This document shows, piece by piece, positions 60,401 to 64,000 of a stretch of 64,000 bases of DNA (positions are counted from its first letter, which is position 1; the number at the start of each line of letters is the position of its first letter). Origin of the DNA: VRUE01 sp963745915 (lineage in GTDB: Bacteria; Actinomycetota; Thermoleophilia; Solirubrobacterales; 70-9). Under the pieces are notes generated by a model that was not told the origin of the DNA, did not search any database, and saw only the letters and a list, made by a program, of their open reading frames with translations. A program made the translations under genes and the position numbers. The stretch lies in the NCBI GenBank assembly GCA_963745915.1, contig CAVUZA010000002.1:1240001-1304000 (forward strand), written 5' to 3'.

Positions 60401-60580
60401 GAGGGAGCCCGGGCCTGGGCGGCGAGCAAGCCGAACCTGCTGAACGTCGCGGTCAGCCGGGCGCGGAGGCGGCTGTATGTGATCGGCGACCTCGAGGCGT
60501 GGCGGCGTCAGCGGTACTTCGATCTGCTGGCGGACCGGCTACCGCACGATCGCCAAGTGGGGCGATTCAGCGGCGCTTGA
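57461..60580 (+). CDS. SF1 helicase with coiled-coil insertion (possible defence or RNA helicase)
   Basis: A 1,039-residue Upf1/Dna2-like superfamily 1 helicase. Walker A GPPGTGKTT lies near 308-316, motif II VDEAGQATPQSA near 760, motif III GDPQQLEPI near 784, motif V GTIHTAQGKEADVV, and motif VI NVAVSRARRRLYV. A charged coiled coil (about residues 487-647, many AERAAGERVQ-type stretches) separates the ATP-binding motifs. The N-terminal 250 residues are unassigned. I chose the ATG at 57461, preceded by TATCGT 10 nt upstream; an open frame from 57251 overlaps the tRNA and is rejected. It is convergent with an ATPase gene, overlapping by 14 bp. Position next to a tRNA gene suggests an accessory island. 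Confidence 0.8.
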   Translation: MRGIIEFWRAVEMFSPPAIPRARPAQRVFDVAPSEPLPWDPGHPVQATRLTKNQAWRHTVYVGLYPREAVFSALKDVFPPAPDSYEERPSGQSALLGFAVSEKGILLEGSAVLSACAWATARALDPGPSAAAWLDGFADIERGFAAGMEETLLGKTEGQRKPVVFDWGILTECLEGAIAALGVADVLPVSGVRVSSEIVARRSAGTVEHDFLNSFIADDLARVAAAAGAGEVGAALREYLRPTADLDLDARIDVRTRLEEVRRATEPDRLPSGRWPAGPEQPLALGQQLAVNEAIAMPRADGNLFAVNGPPGTGKTTMLRDLVAGLVTERAERLAALTDPADAFLDDSDRWETTPYRRVIHRLRPELTGFELVLASSNNGAVENVTLEIPSCEAVDGHWRELAEEIDYFPALAGRAMSAGRTSGGAWALIAARLGNSKNRKDFVNAVWWTEQRKEGDKRPPPPTGLRDLLGHWEEDPEGPSWAEAVAAFERARDRARAIRGDRLQVAAALDRVAGLESDLEAARAAERAAGERVQASLPRREELASLQRTREDERRRRVEAREEELRRRPSVIRFRARAAWRERDEELAAAITALDTTLDEVGEELRVIEGEVRARAEAGALLAAAEKEHDAARRVLARYRERAGALMPDEGWRGDRVARERQAPWTDTELNEARTELFLAALDLHRAFLVHAAKPMRQTLDGAMDILSGRAPAGLSADAARAAWQALFLLVPVVSTTFASVGRLFGRLGREALGWLAVDEAGQATPQSAVGALWRCQRAVIVGDPQQLEPITTVPFRAEQAIREHYGVEEEWLTGRTSAQGVADRLSRFGTALPGAERPLWVGAPLTVHRRCDEPMFGLSNRIAYDGLMIEATDPALGRDFATRHPTLPQSKWIDVSSDASQGNWIPAEGEEVDRILAHLDEIEFDLTQVMAIGPFRDVARQLEQRRWRHRGLRAGTIHTAQGKEADVVILVLGSEPAREGARAWAASKPNLLNVAVSRARRRLYVIGDLEAWRRQRYFDLLADRLPHDRQVGRFSGA

Positions 60581-61670
60581 GCCACTCGGCCAACAAGGGG
60601 TCGAGCAGATGCGGCTTGCCGTCCGAGTCGCGCTTGACGTGACGTTCGTCGGCAAGCAGCCGTTCGAGTGCGTCTTGAAGCGTGGAACGCGCGATGCGGT
60701 GCTCACTTGCGACAACACTTCCCGTAGGGGCTTGGCCGTCGCCCACGGCGAGCAGGACCAGGCGTTCGTTCCTGTTGAGGCCATCCCACAGCGCCTGGTG
60801 TGCGTCCTGGGTCTCCGCGAGCGCCAGCTCGAGCGCTGCGGGCGCGGGGTCTGAATGGTCCGGCTGCCGCTCGAGCAGGTTGTAGAGATGGTGGGCAAGC
60901 AAGATCGTGCGCTGCGGATGCCCGCCCGTGTAGGCGAGCAACTCGTCGACGGCGCCGCCGGGGTCGAGTTCGTCGGTGACGAGTAGAGCCTCGATGTCGT
61001 GCGCGGCCTCGGCGATTGGCAGCGCGGGAAGCTCGAGCGGACGAGCCTGGCCATAGAAGGGTCGCTCGTGCTCGGCGAAGAGCGCGTGCATGAGCGACGG
61101 CTGGCTTCCGGCAAAGACATAGGACGCAGCTTCGCCGTGATGCTGAATCACGGAGCGGACCAGACCGTCGAGCGCGTCATCGGCGATCAGGACGTCCTGG
61201 AACTCGTCGAAGCAGACGACCGTGAGTTCGCCATCCGCTTCATGGAGTGCCCGTGGGACATCGAGCAGCTCGAGAAGCGCTGCGCGCGCCTCGTCCGCGG
61301 GTGGGCGCGGCGGGCGTGCGGCCACGCTGACCCCGACTCCGGCGACCGATGCGCCGACTTCGAGACGCGCGGCCCAGCGGCGAACGCTGCGCCCCGGATC
61401 GTTTGGCAGGTCGCTGAAGGAGCCCGCGACGCGCGCCGCCACGTCGCCCAGCGTCGCGACCTTCGAGAAGTCGACGCGCACCGCGCGATGTCCGGCTTCG
61501 CGCATTGCGGAGATGTGGGCGTCCAGCAGGCTGCTCTTGCCGAAGCGGCGTGGAGCCGCGAGGCGGACCGCAACCCGGTCGGCAGCGGCTCGCTGCAGGT
61601 CATCGAGCTCGGAGCGGCGGTCGATCAGGCGGGCGGGGCCGACCGGTCCTTGATAGTTGAACGGATTCAC
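60567..61670 (-). CDS. P-loop ATPase with C-terminal helix-turn-helix (archaeal-ATPase type)
   Basis: A 367-residue ATPase. Walker A LAAPRRFGKSSLL is near residues 36-48, Walker B VVCFDEFQDVLI, and the sensor region YVFAGSQPSLMHALF. The middle part has ALPIAEAAHDIEALLV and YTGGHPQRTILLAHHL, typical of the archaeal ATPase/STAND-like group. The C-terminal winged helix is LNRNERLVLLAVGDGQAPTGSVVASEHRIARSTLQDALERLL. The GTG at 61670 sits inside a palindrome and 8 nt after TACACT, so a leaderless, repressible message is likely. Function unknown; association with the helicase suggests a shared accessory system. Confidence 0.75.
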   Translation of the reverse strand: MNPFNYQGPVGPARLIDRRSELDDLQRAAADRVAVRLAAPRRFGKSSLLDAHISAMREAGHRAVRVDFSKVATLGDVAARVAGSFSDLPNDPGRSVRRWAARLEVGASVAGVGVSVAARPPRPPADEARAALLELLDVPRALHEADGELTVVCFDEFQDVLIADDALDGLVRSVIQHHGEAASYVFAGSQPSLMHALFAEHERPFYGQARPLELPALPIAEAAHDIEALLVTDELDPGGAVDELLAYTGGHPQRTILLAHHLYNLLERQPDHSDPAPAALELALAETQDAHQALWDGLNRNERLVLLAVGDGQAPTGSVVASEHRIARSTLQDALERLLADERHVKRDSDGKPHLLDPLLAEWLKRR

Positions 61671-61699
61671 CGTACATCAGTGTACGACATCAACGTACA
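61671..61699. promoter_or_regulatory. Operator and promoter of the ATPase gene
   Basis: CGTACA-TCAG-TGTACG (61671-61686) is a perfect palindrome touching the GTG start; a further CGTACA occurs at 61694-61699. The minus-strand box TACACT (61679-61684) lies inside it. A regulator, perhaps the HTH domain of the ATPase itself, would block transcription here. Confidence 0.55.
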
Positions 61700-61824
61700 G
61701 ATTTATTTACGAATCACGTGAACGTTCTTCCGTCCGGCTCGGCCAACCACGTCGAGAAGTGGGGGGAAGTGCCGGGCACCCTGATCCAGCCGCTGGGCAA
61801 GCGCCGAACTCGCATCGGACTGAG

Positions 61825-61897
61825 AGCCGACGCCCGGATTTGAACCGGGGACCCCTTCATTACGAGTGAAGTGCTCTACCAGCTGAGCTACGTCGGC
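61825..61897 (-). tRNA. tRNA-Thr (CGU)
   Basis: A 73-nt cloverleaf on the minus strand. The acceptor GCCGACG pairs with CGTCGGC, the D arm is GCTC/GAGC, and the anticodon stem CTTCA/TGAAG encloses loop CTCGTAA, giving anticodon CGT. The T arm is CCCGG/CCGGG with loop TTCAAAT, and the discriminator is T. CCA is not encoded. Confidence 0.95.
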
Positions 61898-62029
61898 GGG
61901 CTGGGTCCATTGTAGGAGCGGAGCGCGGGGCGGGTCCGGTCGTTCGCGGGCACGCCGCGACGAAGGCTGAATCGAGTCGCCACCGCCGGCGAGGGGACGG
62001 CGGGCGTGCCCCACCCGCCCGCCGTCCCG

Positions 62030-63136
62030 CTAATCGGCCGGCCTTCCGCGGAGGCGACTATCGGAAGGGCGTTGGCGGTCTCCGCACACCGAGCATCCCG
62101 GCTCGGGGATCACCGGCTCTCGTTCCAGCTCCATCGTGCGCAGGTCGAAGATGTGGCCGACGCCGAGCGTGGCCGGCGCCGCCAGCCCGGTCAGGTGGTG
62201 CATCACATCGAGCCCGACCTGGCCGCCGATCAAGCCGCAGGCGGGGCCCAGGGTCGCCGCCGGCGAGCCTTTGCCGCGCTGCTGTTCCATCGCCGTGTCG
62301 AACAGCGGGTAGGTGCGGCGGTAGCCGATCTCCTGGCAGTTGTAACAGCCGGTCGCGCCGGGGACGTAGAGCGGCCCGACCCGGGCGATCGGCGGGAAGT
62401 GGCTCATCGCGATGAACGGCACGTCGGCCGCGAAGCAGGCCTGGTTGATCCAGCGCTCGATGTCGTGCGCGGGCCAGTCGCAGGCGTCGATCACCATGTC
62501 GTAGCCCTCGATCGCCTTCGCCACCGCCGCTTCGCTGTCGAGCTTCTGCACCCGCGCCTCGACCTCGATCGAGGAGTTGAAGGCCCTCAGTCGCTCCGCC
62601 GCGGCGACCGCCTTGTCGCGACCGATGTCCGCCTCGCCGTAGAGGACCTGGCGGTTGAGGTTGCTCATCTCGACCTGGTCGAAGTCGAGCAGCAGCAGCT
62701 TGCCGATCCCGACGCAGGCCAGGTTGAGCGCCGACCAGCCGCCCAGCCCGCCGACGCCGAGCACCGCCACCTTCGCCTCTTCGAGCCGTTTCTGGCAGGT
62801 CGAGGCCGGCGGCCCGGTGGTGATGTCGCTGAAGTAGCGCAGCTGCCGGTCGAAGCGCTCGAAGACCTCCGGCGCGATCAGGTCGTCGTCGGCTGCGTCT
62901 TCGAGCGCGTTCAGCTCCTCGAGCTGCGCCAGCAGGTCGGCGACCTCCTGCTCGCCGAACTCCGCCACCAGTTCCTCCCGTGTGCGGCTGCCGTCGAGCG
63001 AGTCGAGCAGCAGCAGCCCGGCCTCGTCGGGATCGTCGATCTGGATGTCGGCCCCGGCGCTGGGGCGCATCAGGTACAGGGCCCCGTCCGGGCCGGTCAT
63101 CCGTTGCGTGGTGCGCTTGATTCGTGGTCGCTTCAT
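62030..63136 (-). CDS. E1-like (ThiF/MoeB-type) adenylyltransferase with N-terminal RRE/PqqD-like region
   Basis: A 368-residue protein. Residues 15-80 resemble a PqqD-like winged helix (DDPDEAGLLLLDSLDGSRTREELVAEFG, VADLLAQLEEL), the fold that binds leader peptides in RiPP pathways. The E1 domain follows: GVGGLGG (127-133), LLDFDQVEMSNLNRQ, DKAVAAAERL and VIDACDWP, plus a zinc site CYNC and CSVC. Such enzymes adenylate a C-terminus, as in MccB/PaaA-type peptide modification or sulfur transfer. The ATG at 63136 has GGAGG 8 nt upstream. No precursor peptide is proven nearby. The gene could instead be a plain HesA/MoeB relative. Confidence 0.75.
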   Translation of the reverse strand: MKRPRIKRTTQRMTGPDGALYLMRPSAGADIQIDDPDEAGLLLLDSLDGSRTREELVAEFGEQEVADLLAQLEELNALEDAADDDLIAPEVFERFDRQLRYFSDITTGPPASTCQKRLEEAKVAVLGVGGLGGWSALNLACVGIGKLLLLDFDQVEMSNLNRQVLYGEADIGRDKAVAAAERLRAFNSSIEVEARVQKLDSEAAVAKAIEGYDMVIDACDWPAHDIERWINQACFAADVPFIAMSHFPPIARVGPLYVPGATGCYNCQEIGYRRTYPLFDTAMEQQRGKGSPAATLGPACGLIGGQVGLDVMHHLTGLAAPATLGVGHIFDLRTMELEREPVIPEPGCSVCGDRQRPSDSRLRGRPAD

Positions 63137-63302
63137 CTTCATCTCCTCCACCTCCGGGTCTGCGGGAATGGATGAGACCGCGATAGTGCTCAAAATCGTT
63201 ACACCAATTGTTCTGTCTGTTCGGTCTGTACGAAATTTTGGTATGCAGTTATACCTTTTGTGGTACTGATTGGGTCGGGAAGTCCACGAAAAGGAGGGCG
63301 AG
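63137..63302. promoter_or_regulatory. Divergent AT-rich region with a 33-codon open frame
   Basis: This 166-bp gap separates the ThiF-like gene and the winged-helix gene. It contains a palindrome GGTAT-N6-ATACC (63240-63255) and a direct repeat of GTCTGT spaced by TCG (about 63215-63229). A 33-codon open frame (63168-63269, plus strand; begins MDETAIVLKIV and ends LYLLWY) has no ribosome site and overlaps promoter sequence, so I do not call it a gene. The winged-helix protein is the likely regulator. Confidence 0.4.
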
Positions 63303-63965
63303 ATGGGCAAAAGACGGAAAAAGAGCGAAACGGTCCTCGGCCGTCTGGAGGCGGAAGGGAAGCTCAAGACCTACTGGGGCCGGGAGATGGCCGAGGCACA
63401 CAAGGAGCCGATCCGCGAGCACCTGCTCGCCTGCTTCAGCGAAGGCCCGACCAGCGCCACCAGGATCGGCCAGGGCCTCGGGGTCGGTGTCGAGCACTTC
63501 TGGACGCACGTCGAGTCCCTGGAACAGATCTGCCGGCTCAGGGAAGTCGACCCGCCCGCCTGGGAGAAGCGCAAGCGCGGGCCCACGCCGCGCTACTTCG
63601 AGGCGATCGTTGCCACCGACCTCGACGCCGAGGGCATGCTTGCTCTTCCCGACCCGGTCGCAACCGATATGCAGGCTGGGGCACTGCGGGGGATCGCCAA
63701 CGAGGCGTCGGTCGCGCTGAAGGTAGGAACCTTCAGGATGTTCTCCAACAACCACCTCAGCTGGACGCCGATACGTACGGACAAGCAAGGCTGGGATCAG
63801 ACGATGGCCGTGCTCGACACGGCGCTCCGGCGCATCATGGAGATCCACAGGGAGACGTCGGCGCGGCTGCTCGAGACCGGTGAGCCCGCGATCTCGATGA
63901 CCGTGGGGATGCTCGGCTTCGCCCGTCCCGACGGCTACTCCTTCGGGATGTCAACGCCCGAGTAG
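63303..63965 (+). CDS. Winged-helix protein, ArsR-like HTH with C-terminal ligand domain
   Basis: A 220-residue protein of unknown function. Residues 25-95 fit an ArsR-like winged helix (PIREHLLACFSEGPTSATRIGQGLGVGVEHFWTHVESLEQ). The C-terminal half (EAIVATDLDAEGMLALPDP, then DQTMAVLDTALRRIMEIHRE) is a helical section seen in similar actinobacterial regulators without known ligand. The ATG at 63303 has AGGAGG upstream. Divergent from the ThiF-like gene, so it is the best candidate regulator of that gene. Confidence 0.65.
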   Translation: MGKRRKKSETVLGRLEAEGKLKTYWGREMAEAHKEPIREHLLACFSEGPTSATRIGQGLGVGVEHFWTHVESLEQICRLREVDPPAWEKRKRGPTPRYFEAIVATDLDAEGMLALPDPVATDMQAGALRGIANEASVALKVGTFRMFSNNHLSWTPIRTDKQGWDQTMAVLDTALRRIMEIHRETSARLLETGEPAISMTVGMLGFARPDGYSFGMSTPE

Positions 63966-64000
63966 GCCCACCGCACGCTCGAACACGGCGTCGATCATCG
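63951..64000 (-). CDS. Possible partial gene at the right edge
   Basis: The minus strand has an open frame from the window edge ending at a TGA (63951-63953), translating MIDAVFERAVGLLGR. It would overlap the convergent winged-helix gene by 15 bp. Only 15 codons are visible, so the product cannot be named, and the frame may be chance. Confidence 0.25.
   Translation of the reverse strand, partial: MIDAVFERAVGLLGR

Noticed and set aside
57211..61897. Attachment-site duplication of a tRNA 3' end bordering an island
   Set aside because: I found no second copy of the tRNA-Phe or tRNA-Thr 3' end and no integrase gene, so integration is not shown.
63168..63269. 33-codon frame as RiPP precursor peptide
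   Set aside because: No ribosome site, lies in promoter sequence, and lacks a leader/core pattern. Kept only as a remark.

Overview
The window is 64 kb of very GC-rich DNA with G or C at almost every third codon position. Family content points to an actinomycete, probably the Thermoleophilia/Solirubrobacterales branch; the phylum is fairly secure, the class is inference. Supporting signs are an AccA-type biotin carboxylase fused to its biotin carrier, a PucR regulator, an RskA-like anti-sigma factor, a DtxR repressor and many apparently leaderless start codons. There is no rRNA, CRISPR array or insertion sequence. Two tRNA genes are present: Phe(GAA) and Thr(CGU).

Layout. 0-5 kb: tandem TetR regulators, a tandem pair of S51 (peptidase E/cyanophycinase-like) hydrolases, and an AbiE-like toxin-antitoxin pair. 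5-12.5 kb: ferritin, an enolase-superfamily protein, then a large secreted RHS/YD-repeat protein with inserted NHL repeats, followed by a HEAT-repeat gene that may encode its immunity protein. 12.7-25.4 kb: a nitrogen-compound catabolic region. A five-gene minus-strand operon (spermidine/putrescine-type ABC importer potA-D-B-C plus an MmsA-type dehydrogenase) is divergent from a plus-strand operon (class III aminotransferase, PucR regulator, alanine dehydrogenase, SSADH-like dehydrogenase), with a PuuB-like FAD oxidase beside it. A consistent reading is that polyamines or omega-amino acids are imported and transaminated onto pyruvate, alanine dehydrogenase regenerates the pyruvate, and the semialdehydes are oxidised to acyl-CoA or succinate.

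25-32.4 kb: a truncated DUF559-like gene, an RTX-like secreted protein, a fused double-TetR regulator, VapBC, dodecin, rhodanese and an AAA_14/DUF4143 ATPase. 32.4-36.7 kb: assimilatory sulfate reduction (sulfite/nitrite reductase, APS reductase, ATP sulfurylase, APS kinase). 36.7-48.9 kb: a second AAA_14 ATPase, a PHP phosphoesterase, a Fic protein, biotin carboxylase, a sulfatase, a HAD hydrolase, sucCD, an aminotransferase and an ECF sigma/anti-sigma pair. 49-57 kb: DtxR, HipBA, an MPGP-like phosphatase divergent from a DHPS-like gene, an MrfA-type helicase, a TIGR00725-like protein and a GH15-like protein. 57-64 kb: an SF1 helicase and an ATPase lying between the tRNA genes, then an E1-like (ThiF) enzyme with an apparent RiPP-recognition-like N-terminus and a divergent winged-helix gene.

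Three themes cut across the window. First, eight genes each carry one single-base frameshift with both halves well conserved, including sucC and sulfite reductase. This looks like assembly indel error rather than gene decay, so those genes are annotated across the break. Second, many genes start 6-10 nt after a TANNNT box with no Shine-Dalgarno sequence, and several accessory genes have palindromic operators on top of that box. Third, a near-identical 56-bp palindromic repeat sits at the 3' ends of two genes.
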